Source of the DNA: DYMC01 sp035406705
GTDB taxonomy: Bacteria > Verrucomicrobiota > Lentisphaeria > Victivallales > GWF2-50-93
Direction of reading: 5' to 3'
DNA length: 64,000 nucleotides
Assembly (NCBI GenBank): GCA_964426675.1
Contig: CAYRRM010000005.1
Span: 52,744-116,743 of the forward strand
The notes beneath the pieces are model-generated. The model was not told where the DNA came from. It saw nothing but the letters and a program-made list of their open reading frames with translations, and did not search any database. Shown here one piece after another: positions 44,222 through 52,544 of the stretch. Every line of letters begins with the position of its first letter. The first letter of the stretch is position 1. The position numbers were made by a program, and so were the translations under genes.

Positions 44222-45567
44222 AATCGTTTTACTTCATTATTGAGTATCGAATCTACCGATAAATAAAACAAATCTGCAGGAACTTTTTCTTCTTCGCTTT
44301 TTATCAAAATAGTTTTCACATTTATTCCATTTTCCTGCAATTGACGTATCAATTTTGCTCTTGATTTATCAAAATTCAGGATTATCAGAATGACACTTTC
44401 TATGCTTGATAAAATCTCAAGCAGATCTGTTGGAAGTGTTGAAAGAGGCTCAATGGTATCAGGTTTTATACAAGCAATTACGTCCATCAGGTAGTCATAT
44501 TTCCTTTTTGTTCTACTACCTTCCAGATGATATACTTCTCTTCCAGAAATAAATATATCAAGTAGATATTCACTATTTGATATTTTATTAACTATTGCGC
44601 TAACGAGTTTTACTAATGCTTCAAGTTTTTTTTCTTTTTGCATAGCGCTTTTAGAAAAAGTTTGAAAAACTTTTCTATGTTCTGGCAGAAATCTATCGAT
44701 TATCAGTGCAACTCTTGTAAGTTGTTCTTCCTGAAATTCTTTTACCACAAAATCTCCTCTTCTTGCCGAACTTGGCCAATGAATATGGCGTGGATTATCT
44801 CCTGTCCTAAATTCTCTGCAACCTATAAAATCAGTTGAATCTCCAGTTTTCGCTATCTGAGCATTACCTTCGATCTGGTAGTTTTGTCCTGGAGTTAGAG
44901 ATATTTCTGAAATAAATTCAAAATTTGGATGAATAATAATCTTCTCTCTTTTTCCTGTTTGTTTAGTCCATTTGAATATTGAAAAAGGAAAAGTTGTTTC
45001 TATAAGAGGACGATATATTTCAAAAACTCCTCGCCGTTGAGCTGTTCTAAATGCGGTAACTTTTTTTTCTTCTCCTGGCATAAGACAGGGGATTGTGTAA
45101 ATCATAGGATTTTCTCCTTTGAAAGAGAAAAAAGGCATTGGATCTATGGTTAAATTCCAGGTAGGGAGTTTTCCTTCGTTCTTTACTTCATATAAAACCT
45201 CAAATCTTTGTCCTGAAAATACTTTTTCAGGTAGAAATCTTCTTACAGATATTTTTTTAGGTCGAAATAAAAAACCGATTAGAAAATCAGAAATTATTAT
45301 TGATAACAAACCAAATGCTAGAAACTTTATTTGATTTTGCAATAATAAAAAACTATATGAAATTACTAAGAATTCAACAGGGATTATAATTCGCCCCGGA
45401 ATAGTAAAAATTCTTAGATGCCACGCGTATATCCATAAAATGCACATTAGGGTAGGCGAGCGATAATTGCCTCGTTTAATAAACTCCGGCATTATTATCC
45501 AATCAGGACCACTAAAATAGCCTTCTTTTAATCTTTTATAAAAATTTTTCATATCAAAATATATCAC
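44218..45567 (-). CDS. DUF58 family protein
   Basis: 449 residues. Two short hydrophobic segments at about 40-95 are followed by a soluble N-terminal beta-rich part (VFSGQRFEVLYEVKNEGK) and the DUF58 core, with the diagnostic DFIGCREFRTGDNPRHIHWP (about 240-260) and the von Willebrand A-like ALIIDRFLPE and SVILIILNFDKSRAK. Such proteins act with MoxR AAA+ ATPases and transglutaminases. It overlaps the transglutaminase by 4 bases and starts the unit; upstream is a divergent 302-base gap instead of the usual moxR. Confidence 0.9.
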   Translation of the reverse strand: MIYFDMKNFYKRLKEGYFSGPDWIIMPEFIKRGNYRSPTLMCILWIYAWHLRIFTIPGRIIIPVEFLVISYSFLLLQNQIKFLAFGLLSIIISDFLIGFLFRPKKISVRRFLPEKVFSGQRFEVLYEVKNEGKLPTWNLTIDPMPFFSFKGENPMIYTIPCLMPGEEKKVTAFRTAQRRGVFEIYRPLIETTFPFSIFKWTKQTGKREKIIIHPNFEFISEISLTPGQNYQIEGNAQIAKTGDSTDFIGCREFRTGDNPRHIHWPSSARRGDFVVKEFQEEQLTRVALIIDRFLPEHRKVFQTFSKSAMQKEKKLEALVKLVSAIVNKISNSEYLLDIFISGREVYHLEGSRTKRKYDYLMDVIACIKPDTIEPLSTLPTDLLEILSSIESVILIILNFDKSRAKLIRQLQENGINVKTILIKSEEEKVPADLFYLSVDSILNNEVKRL

Positions 45568-45869
45568 TTTTGATATAAAATTGAATCTAACTTTTATTTT
45601 AAAAGGATTCTGCTAATTAAATAAAATAGAAAAATATTAATTTTAAAAAGAAAAAACTCAAAATTTACACTATATCAATATTCTTGCCAGATTAACACTA
45701 TCTTTATATTCCAATACGATTCTTTTAACTAAGCTACTAAAAAAATGAACTTTTACTTTTTTCACCTCTGCATATTGAAAATCAATCTATAGCTAAAAAC
45801 TTATTGTATTATATTATATAAAATATATATTTATCCTTAACTAATCAAAAAAGATATACCCATAAAAAG
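45568..45869. other. Divergent intergenic region
   Basis: 302 bases between DUF58 (minus) and the glycosidase-like gene (plus). It must hold both promoters; A/T runs with several TATAAA/TATATT blocks near 45805-45835 are seen but no -35 pairing stands out. No reading frame or RNA gene. Confidence 0.5.
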
Positions 45870-47819
45870 ATGAATATAAAACAAAATATATCCTCCAAAA
45901 TTCTATTTGGAGAAAATAAGGAATATTTCTTATTCTCATCTCCATATTTAACTATTTCTATTTTAAAAGAATATCCTAAAATTGCATTCCTTGGAATAGA
46001 ATCAGGAGGAAGAAAGGATCATCATAAACATAATAATCTTCTATCTCCTGGAAACGCAATACAACCATATAATTACAAGAAAAAAAATAAATTTTATGTA
46101 AATAAGAAAGAAAATAAAATAGAGTATTTTAATAATGATAATAATTTGGTTTGGAAAATTGAATTATATGATGAAAGAACATTCTCTATATTTTCAAGTT
46201 TATCTATCTTTTTTCCTGTAGTCAGTCTTAATCCAATGGTAAGTCCCCCTACCATTTGGCCTAGTGGAATAAAAGTTTCTAAAAATACTGAAGAAAATAT
46301 GCTTGAACCGATAAAAAATCTTTACCAGATTCCACTATTTATTCATTTTCCTGATTATGGTATTCTTTCATTAAGTTCTCGAGAAAAGCAAAGGATATAT
46401 TGTTATGAAAAATGGATGCCTGATAAGAAAATGCAAGGGTTAAATCTAGGATATGCCAATATATATTATCATACAAAATTACTTCCTTTTCATCACGGAG
46501 AAATCTTTCTGAGCTTTAGAGTTCAAGATTCTGAGAATTTAAAGTTAATATTCAAAGTAGAAGAAGAACTTTACCCCAGGGAATTTCAAAAAAATATAAC
46601 AACTGCTTCATGGAATGGATTGAAACGTTGCTGGATGAATGCATTTACACTTGATAAGAAAACTCTTACGATGGGAGATAATATTCTTTTGGGAGGGATA
46701 GCTCATTTATCAATCCACTTAAAATCTGAAATGCTTAAATACACGCCTTATTTTGATTTTCCTAATAACATAAAAAAAAGCCTCAAAAATAATAGTTTTT
46801 TCTATACAAATTCTATACACGATTTTTTAAAAAGAACATTAGATTTATCGTTCAGTTCTGTAGGAAAAAATGGGGAACTAAACATGATTTTCAATGGAAA
46901 TAAAAAAAGAGTTGACGAAAAAAATCGTTTTATGGATTGTACAGCGAGCAATCTGATTGCTTTTGCTGATTATATAACTATTAGTAATGATTTTGATTTC
47001 TTAAACAAACATATTTTTCAAGCGTCAAGAGCAGCCCAATTTTTACTTTCACTCGATAAAGATAATGATACAATTCTTGAGATGCCATTTCATGGAAATT
47101 TCTTTTCTGAAGAACGAACCAGAAATTGGTGGGATAATTTTGCTTTTGGACATAAAGATGCGTATATAAATCTACTTTCTTTTAATGCATTTAAACATAT
47201 GATTCCATTATTTCAAAAATCTAAGTTAAGAACAATTTGTAAAAAATTAGAAAAATTTGTAGAAAAATTCCCTGCTGCTTTTAGAAAAACTTTTTATAAT
47301 CCCGGAACAGGTGTTTTTGCAGGTTGGGTTAGTGAAAATGGAAAATTTCATGACTATCTTTTTACCTTCATTAGTGCCATGGCAATAAATGAAGATATAG
47401 TATCTAAAACAGAAGCAAAACAGATGATGAAAATTTTTCTGAATAAGATGAAAAAGCTTAATTATGATGGTCGATACGGCGTTCCCGGGAATTTGCTACC
47501 AGTAGCAGCATCAGATAATATTGCCTGGGATGCAATGGGAAAGTGGGGAGTATACGAAAATGGTGGGTTATGTGGGATGACAGCAGGTCACTTCCTAAAA
47601 GCATTATATAAGTGTGGGCTAAAAAAAGACGCTGATAGGATATTTTTTAGTATGCTGGAAACATTTGAAAATGAGCCAACTCATTCTGGCGTTTTTCCCG
47701 GATATACAAAGAGTATAGACTGGAGGACAAAAGACGGAATTCCATGTGGATATAATTATCTCGCAGATAACTATTACTTCCTTTCTGTTATAACTTCATA
47801 TTTTAAAACGACTGAATAA
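45870..47819 (+). CDS. Six-hairpin glycosidase-like protein
   Basis: 649 residues, no signal peptide. The N-terminal 290 residues look beta-rich; from about 310 onward the pattern is a helical (alpha/alpha)6 barrel of the type in glycoside hydrolases and phosphorylases, with FMDCTASNLIAFADYI, WDNFAFGHKDAYINLL, NPGTGVFAGWVSENGKFHDY, ENGGLCGMTAGHFLKALYK and PCGYNYLADNYYFLS. Several Glu/Asp residues in these places could be catalytic, but I cannot name the pair. It is a single-gene unit between divergent DUF58 and convergent rnr. No ribosome site precedes the ATG. Confidence 0.65.
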   Translation: MNIKQNISSKILFGENKEYFLFSSPYLTISILKEYPKIAFLGIESGGRKDHHKHNNLLSPGNAIQPYNYKKKNKFYVNKKENKIEYFNNDNNLVWKIELYDERTFSIFSSLSIFFPVVSLNPMVSPPTIWPSGIKVSKNTEENMLEPIKNLYQIPLFIHFPDYGILSLSSREKQRIYCYEKWMPDKKMQGLNLGYANIYYHTKLLPFHHGEIFLSFRVQDSENLKLIFKVEEELYPREFQKNITTASWNGLKRCWMNAFTLDKKTLTMGDNILLGGIAHLSIHLKSEMLKYTPYFDFPNNIKKSLKNNSFFYTNSIHDFLKRTLDLSFSSVGKNGELNMIFNGNKKRVDEKNRFMDCTASNLIAFADYITISNDFDFLNKHIFQASRAAQFLLSLDKDNDTILEMPFHGNFFSEERTRNWWDNFAFGHKDAYINLLSFNAFKHMIPLFQKSKLRTICKKLEKFVEKFPAAFRKTFYNPGTGVFAGWVSENGKFHDYLFTFISAMAINEDIVSKTEAKQMMKIFLNKMKKLNYDGRYGVPGNLLPVAASDNIAWDAMGKWGVYENGGLCGMTAGHFLKALYKCGLKKDADRIFFSMLETFENEPTHSGVFPGYTKSIDWRTKDGIPCGYNYLADNYYFLSVITSYFKTTE

Positions 47820-47853
47820 TATAACCTGCACAAGATTTATAATATATAAATAC

Positions 47854-49791
47854 TTACAACGGTCTAAAAAGAGCTTGCCTTTTAATCAGATCGATAGAAA
47901 CAGGAGTTACTGCAATAAAATTTCCGGGCTTATAATGATTTTTACCTGAGATAAGAGTAGGGAAGCCTGAATGTTTTTGTTTGGGAATATTCAAATAAGT
48001 AAAATGAATTTCTCCTCGTATACCAAATGAGGGAATTTGTATAAGAATAGAATTTTTAGTGATTTTTGATATTATTCCCTCAAAAAATTGATTTTTATTT
48101 TTTTCAATAAGATTTTTTAGATAATGCAGTTTCAGTAAATCATTTGCAGCCCAAAATGCCTCATCGTTTAATAATTCCTTTTCGGAAGAATGAATAGCTA
48201 TATTAGAAATTTCTTTTTTGTCTCTTAATTTCTTTCTATTTTTATTTAAATCGAAATTTAAAAATTGTTGGTGAACAACGAGGTCAGGATACCTTCTTAT
48301 AGGGCTTGTGAAATGCGTGTACAATGTTTTTCCAAGTCCAAAATGCATGTCAGGAGATTCAGAATAATATGCTCTTGCCATAGTTCTGAGGAAAGCCTCT
48401 ATTAAAATTCCTTTTCTATGATCCTTTGGTATTTCTCTCAAAAAGTCAATGCAATTTTTTCTTATGCTCAAATCACCAGGAGCAAAGCCGCATGTATTTT
48501 TAACAAAGTCCATAAAATCCATACTTTTTTCAAAAGGAGGAGGTGGGTGAATTCTATATATACCGGGGATAAATTTTTCTTGCATTTCCTTTGCTGCTTC
48601 GACATTAGCCGCCAACATGAATTCTTCTACAAGTTTTTCAGCATCACGTTGTTTCTCTAATTTGAGCATTTTAATTTCATTAGCTCCTTCATCACATACT
48701 GCGCGAACGAGTTCTGTTTCAATATCCAGGAAATTTTCTTCAGACTGCCTTTTATTTCTCATTAACTTATACAAGATAATTGCATTTTGAAGTGTTTCTA
48801 TGAGTTGTTTTTTATTTGGTATATTGCTGAGATTTTCAGGTAATCTAGCATTTTCAATGAAATATTGTAGATCATCAAAGGTTAGTCTTGTATTTACTTC
48901 GATTATTGTGTGCAGTCTTCTGGATTTTACTACAGTACCATCATTCTTATCAATTTCAATAAATATGCTGTGGCAAAAAGATTTGCAGCCAGGATTCAGA
49001 CTTATCATTTTAGTAAGTCCTTTGGGAAGCATTGGTATTGTTTTTCCTGGGAGGTATGCAGAAAATGCTCTTTTATATGCTGTTTTATCAAATTTTCCTC
49101 CATTAGGAACAAAACAAGCAACATCAGCAATATGGACAGATAACTCATAGTTACCATTATTCATAATTTTTACAGATATTGCATCGTCGAAATCCTTTGC
49201 ATCCTGTGGATCTATTGTTATGATATATTCATCGGTAATAGGAAGGCGCTTTATCTCAATAGGAGTAATTTTTTCGGATAATTTTTCTTCTTTATCGCTA
49301 TAATCATCGGAGAGATTATACTCTGATTGTATCGCGGAGAGATCAGATTGTATATTACCGAGAGGACCGATTATTTTTATAATCTTTACTGGCTGATTTT
49401 TTTTATTTGGAAGTTCTGTTTCAACCCAATAACCTTTTCTTTTGGTATTGTGATGGGATTTTGTATGTAAGTCAGAAAAAATTCTTTTTGAAATAGGTTT
49501 TATTATTCCATTACTCAAAAGAACCCCACATATTTTTTTTCGTCTTCGCTCAAGTAGTTCTATTACTTTTGCGATGAATGAATTTCGTTTGCGGCGATCA
49601 GGGATGAGTTCAGCACGGACAAAGTCTCTATCTATGGCGTTTTTTAAAAATTGTGCCGGTATTAAATAGTCTTTTTTATGGTTTTGAACAGACAAAAAAG
49701 CATAACTGTAATTAGATAAGTAGACAGTTCCTTCTACTATCGTTTTTTTATTATGGAATTCTTTTTTCTTTCTTCTTTTCTTTTTTTTCAT
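47854..49791 (-). CDS. rnr: RNase R/VacB-type 3'-5' exoribonuclease
   Basis: 645 residues, shorter than the ~810 of E. coli RNase R because the N-terminal helix-turn-helix and part of the linker are absent. The N-terminus is Lys-rich (KKKKRRKKKEF), followed by cold-shock-like RNA-binding domains, the RNB catalytic domain with ITIDPQDAKDFDDAISV (catalytic Asp cluster, about 200) and HFTSPIRRYPDLVVH (about 510), and an S1 domain (FEGIISKITKNSILIQIPSF). It degrades structured RNA. The start is 43 bases from the divergent panB start; a TATAAT lies 14 bases before the ATG. Confidence 0.93.
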   Translation of the reverse strand: MKKKKRRKKKEFHNKKTIVEGTVYLSNYSYAFLSVQNHKKDYLIPAQFLKNAIDRDFVRAELIPDRRKRNSFIAKVIELLERRRKKICGVLLSNGIIKPISKRIFSDLHTKSHHNTKRKGYWVETELPNKKNQPVKIIKIIGPLGNIQSDLSAIQSEYNLSDDYSDKEEKLSEKITPIEIKRLPITDEYIITIDPQDAKDFDDAISVKIMNNGNYELSVHIADVACFVPNGGKFDKTAYKRAFSAYLPGKTIPMLPKGLTKMISLNPGCKSFCHSIFIEIDKNDGTVVKSRRLHTIIEVNTRLTFDDLQYFIENARLPENLSNIPNKKQLIETLQNAIILYKLMRNKRQSEENFLDIETELVRAVCDEGANEIKMLKLEKQRDAEKLVEEFMLAANVEAAKEMQEKFIPGIYRIHPPPPFEKSMDFMDFVKNTCGFAPGDLSIRKNCIDFLREIPKDHRKGILIEAFLRTMARAYYSESPDMHFGLGKTLYTHFTSPIRRYPDLVVHQQFLNFDLNKNRKKLRDKKEISNIAIHSSEKELLNDEAFWAANDLLKLHYLKNLIEKNKNQFFEGIISKITKNSILIQIPSFGIRGEIHFTYLNIPKQKHSGFPTLISGKNHYKPGNFIAVTPVSIDLIKRQALFRPL

Positions 49792-49805
49792 TATAGAAGT
49801 TGTAT

Positions 49806-49811
49806 ATTATA
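49806..49811 (-). promoter_or_regulatory. Likely -10 element of rnr, implying a very short leader
   Basis: TATAAT on the minus strand with 14 bases to the rnr ATG, placing transcription start about 8 bases before it. No good -35 box is seen. A related TATATT on plus at 49803-49808 could serve panB. Confidence 0.4.
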
Positions 49812-49834
49812 TCTTGAAATGAATTTTTAAAGTT

Positions 49835-50635
49835 ATGCAAGAAAGAAAAGAAAAAATACGCAAACCTGTCTCTTCTGATTTCATAAAGAGAAAAACAGAA
49901 GGCAAAAAAATTGCAGCATTGTCACTTTATGATGCGCTCTTTGCGAAATTTGCATATCTTGCTGGTATTGATTTACTTTTAGTAGGTGATTCTCTGGGAA
50001 TGACTGTTCTTGGGATGGACAATACTTTATCTGTGAAACTTGAGGATATTTTACGGCACGCTTCCGCCGTTAGGAGAGGGGCTCCATATGCTTATATAGT
50101 AGCTGATATGCCATTTATGACATATCAGAGTTCCATTTCTGATGCAATGAAAAATGCGGCTAAATTTATTCAAGATGCCTCTTGTGATGCGGTAAAGATT
50201 GAAGGGGGAAAGATGGCAGTTCCTACCATAGAGAGTTTGGTTTCGGCTGGTATTCCGGTAATGGCTCATATAGGCTTATTACCGCAAAAGATACTTATAT
50301 TAGGAGGATACAGGAAGATAGGAAAAACTATTGAGGAAAAAGAGGAATTGATTGAAGATGCTAAAGCCGTAGAGAAAGCCGGAGCATTTTCAGTTATTCT
50401 TGAGTGTGTAGAAGAAGAGCTTGCTGCAAAGATTACAGAAGTACTGAAAATTCCAACAATTGGAATAGGTTCTGGAAAAAATTGTGATGGTCAAATTCAA
50501 GTTGCTCATGATATACTGGGTATGAATGATGACTTTATCCCAAAACACGCAAAAAAATACATTAATCTTTCGGAAGAGGTAAAAAAAGTTTTTTCGATTT
50601 ATTGTAAAGAAGTTTTAGAAAATTCATTTTTGTAA
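49835..50635 (+). CDS. panB: 3-methyl-2-oxobutanoate hydroxymethyltransferase (pantothenate biosynthesis)
   Basis: PanB adds a hydroxymethyl group from methylene-THF to ketoisovalerate, the first committed step to pantothenate. 266 residues, normal. Motifs: ALSLYDALFAKFAYLAGID, VGDSLGMTVLGMDNTL, RGAPYAYIVADMPFMTYQ, DAVKIEGG, AHIGLLPQKI and the C-terminal IGIGSGKNCDGQIQVAHD. The acidic metal-binding and Glu catalytic residues are in place. With coaE at 5694 it shows de novo CoA synthesis. It is divergent from rnr and convergent with the Trm112-SUMF1 gene, 9 bases away. No ribosome site is seen. Confidence 0.95.
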   Translation: MQERKEKIRKPVSSDFIKRKTEGKKIAALSLYDALFAKFAYLAGIDLLLVGDSLGMTVLGMDNTLSVKLEDILRHASAVRRGAPYAYIVADMPFMTYQSSISDAMKNAAKFIQDASCDAVKIEGGKMAVPTIESLVSAGIPVMAHIGLLPQKILILGGYRKIGKTIEEKEELIEDAKAVEKAGAFSVILECVEEELAAKITEVLKIPTIGIGSGKNCDGQIQVAHDILGMNDDFIPKHAKKYINLSEEVKKVFSIYCKEVLENSFL

Positions 50636-50644
50636 GTTTTTATT

Positions 50645-52192
50645 TTATTTGGAGTTGTTTTTTTCTGAATTCAAAAATTCAATCTTCGGTGCCAACACGA
50701 TTCTAAATCCGATTCCTGTATTTTTTGTTTCGGGAACAGCTGAATCACGGTTTGAATTTCGACATGAAGATGGTAAATTGCCCCAGGAACCTCCTCTTAT
50801 TACTCTGCTTGTGGCAGTTATGTAATAGATTCTATCAAAAGTGCCTCTCATTTCAAGTTCGGTTTCAACAGGCGTATTTTGGAAAGGACTTACGACGCCA
50901 AGTTCTTTATATGCTTTGGGATTATACCAATCAAGACACCATTCCCAGACGTTACCACAGGTATCATAAAGACCAAATGCATTTGCTTTAAAAGATCCTA
51001 CCGGTGAGCTTACTATAAAACCATCATTTTGCGCCATATCCTTTTCCGTTTGCCATTTGTGAATTTGTGCAGTTCTTAAATCAAAAGTATTTGCATATTT
51101 AGCACCTTCATTTCCAAAACTATTTCCCCAGAAAAAAATTGTATCTGTTCCTGCTCTGGCAAAATATTCCCATTCCGCTTCTGTAGGCAGACGATATTCG
51201 TAATTACTTGGGACTCTCTTAGCTTTTCGCTCTATATCATCAATGTATTTACAAGCAGAAGATGCCATGTGCCAGTCAAGGAAACATGCGGGTTGAAAAA
51301 TATTGTCTAATTTTTCACCTGCCCAGGGTTCTACTACGTGGTGTGGGTATATAAAACGAAATTGCATTGTGCTTATTTCAGTTCTTGATACCCAAAAATC
51401 ATAGTTAATTTTTATTGTTCGTTGAGGAAATTCGTCTTCTTCAGATTTTTTGTCTTGTATTGTACTACCCATTTTAAAAACACCCTTTGTTATTCCTACC
51501 ATATCGAGAGGTCCACTAGGACAAATGAAATTTTTCCCTGGTAAAAGTTCGAAATTTTCCTCTATTTTTTTTAAAAAATAATCTTTTTTATTTTCCCACT
51601 CACTTTGGTTTTGCCAATCTATAATTTTTATATTTTCAATTTGGCATATAGCGTTAAAGGCCGCTTTTGACGCATCGTAACCACTTTTTTCTGATATTTC
51701 TTTTCTGCATTCAGAAATCTTCATAGCGATTTTATCTATTTTTTTCTGATGTTCTGTATCCCGCTGTATTTTTACAATGATAGCATATAGGAGGAAAGCG
51801 AAGAAAGATATGAGAAAAATAAGTATGACAATCTTTGCAATACGTACTTTGTGTGCTTCATTTTGTTTTATTATATTCATAAATGGGTCTGTTGTCGGAA
51901 CTATATTTTTTGTGGAAATCTTTTTTATAGTCTTTTTTTCATTCAAAAGTGGATGCGGTTTGAATTTCAAATCTTTTTCGTTATTAACATTATCCTTTTT
52001 GGAACTATTTTCTTCTTGATTCTTGGGAATATCATCATCGAGAAGCATGATTGGAATCCCATCAATTACTTTATAGATTTTACCACATTTTATGCATTTT
52101 AAATTGCCATCTTCTGTTTGTTTTACAGGAGATTTATCTTTCGGACATGCAAGAATTTTTAATAAGTCTTCAGCGATTTTTTTTTCACTCAT
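50645..52192 (-). CDS. Trm112-like zinc ribbon - transmembrane helix - formylglycine-generating-enzyme-type domain
   Basis: 515 residues. Residues about 8-52 match the Trm112/YcaR zinc ribbon (LLKILACPKDKSPV, then CIKCGKIYKVIDGIPIMLLD; Cys15, Cys33, Cys36). A helix follows at about 121-142 (VILIFLISFFAFLLYAII), then a SUMF1/FGE-sulfatase domain from about 225 to the end: VFKMGSTIQD, PQRTIKINYDFWVSRTEIST, YRLPTEAEWEYFARAGT, FGLYDTCGNVWEWCLDWYNP, RVIRGGSWGNLPSSCRNS and GIGFRIVL. In enzymes of this family two Cys near the C-terminus make formylglycine; they are not clearly present, so a binding or regulatory role is more likely. The N-terminus should be cytoplasmic and the SUMF1 part outside. 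It overlaps larC by 8 bases. Confidence 0.85.
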   Translation of the reverse strand: MSEKKIAEDLLKILACPKDKSPVKQTEDGNLKCIKCGKIYKVIDGIPIMLLDDDIPKNQEENSSKKDNVNNEKDLKFKPHPLLNEKKTIKKISTKNIVPTTDPFMNIIKQNEAHKVRIAKIVILIFLISFFAFLLYAIIVKIQRDTEHQKKIDKIAMKISECRKEISEKSGYDASKAAFNAICQIENIKIIDWQNQSEWENKKDYFLKKIEENFELLPGKNFICPSGPLDMVGITKGVFKMGSTIQDKKSEEDEFPQRTIKINYDFWVSRTEISTMQFRFIYPHHVVEPWAGEKLDNIFQPACFLDWHMASSACKYIDDIERKAKRVPSNYEYRLPTEAEWEYFARAGTDTIFFWGNSFGNEGAKYANTFDLRTAQIHKWQTEKDMAQNDGFIVSSPVGSFKANAFGLYDTCGNVWEWCLDWYNPKAYKELGVVSPFQNTPVETELEMRGTFDRIYYITATSRVIRGGSWGNLPSSCRNSNRDSAVPETKNTGIGFRIVLAPKIEFLNSEKNNSK

Positions 52193-52544
52193 AATTTTTT
52201 CCTAAAAATTTTTGATTTAGATAAGATTCAATCTTTTTCTTTGTTAAAATATAATTCAATTTTTTTGATTTTGCCAGCTTGATTATATCATCATGTTCAG
52301 GTTTTACCTTAATAATTTTTTTATCTGTAATTGCGAATTTCGCAAAAATCGAAGCATAAGGGGTTTTTACTCGTTTTGTAAATCTATATAGAAGTAATCT
52401 TTTTTCTTTTCTAAACTTTAGTCCATTACTACTGCTTTCTTTTAAAATGATATCGGATACAACGTCAAATTTCTCTATTGGGCAAATAATGGAAATAAAA
52501 TTAACCGGTCGGTTTTTTTTCCTGAAGCAGGTAATATAATACAA
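52185..52544 (-). CDS. larC: LarC C-terminal part (second reading frame)
   Basis: 119 codons in the -1 frame relative to the upstream LarC part. From NRPVNFISIICPIEKFDVVS through RVKTPYASIFAKFAITDK the sequence is the C-terminal ferredoxin-like half of LarC (DUF111), and it continues the upstream half exactly at KK. The frame itself opens with MYYITCFRKKN, which is the shifted reading of the upstream GALDCIILPASGKK. Whether this half is made alone from the ATG at 52544 or as a fusion by frameshifting is not decided by sequence. In Lactobacillus plantarum larC is made by programmed frameshifting, as I recall. It overlaps the Trm112-SUMF1 gene by 8 bases. Confidence 0.85.
   Translation of the reverse strand: MYYITCFRKKNRPVNFISIICPIEKFDVVSDIILKESSSNGLKFRKEKRLLLYRFTKRVKTPYASIFAKFAITDKKIIKVKPEHDDIIKLAKSKKLNYILTKKKIESYLNQKFLGKNYE
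52333..52343. repeat. GCGA-N3-TCGC palindrome, copy 15
   Basis: Spacer ATT on plus, flanks T and A; in the second larC frame, sense codes Ala-Lys-Phe-Ala. Confidence 0.9.

Noticed and set aside
43743..44243. 166-codon plus-strand frame opposite the transglutaminase gene
   Set aside because: It is antisense to membrane helices of a recognised protein and lacks a ribosome site.
47835..47851. Palindrome ATTTATA-ATA-TATAAAT between convergent genes
   Set aside because: It has no G-C pair and no T-run; such sequences are expected by chance in this A/T-rich gap.
52513..52520. Treating larC as a broken pseudogene
   Set aside because: Both halves are conserved up to the exact slip site, and only a one-base shift at A8 is needed; frameshifting or a homopolymer read error explains it better.
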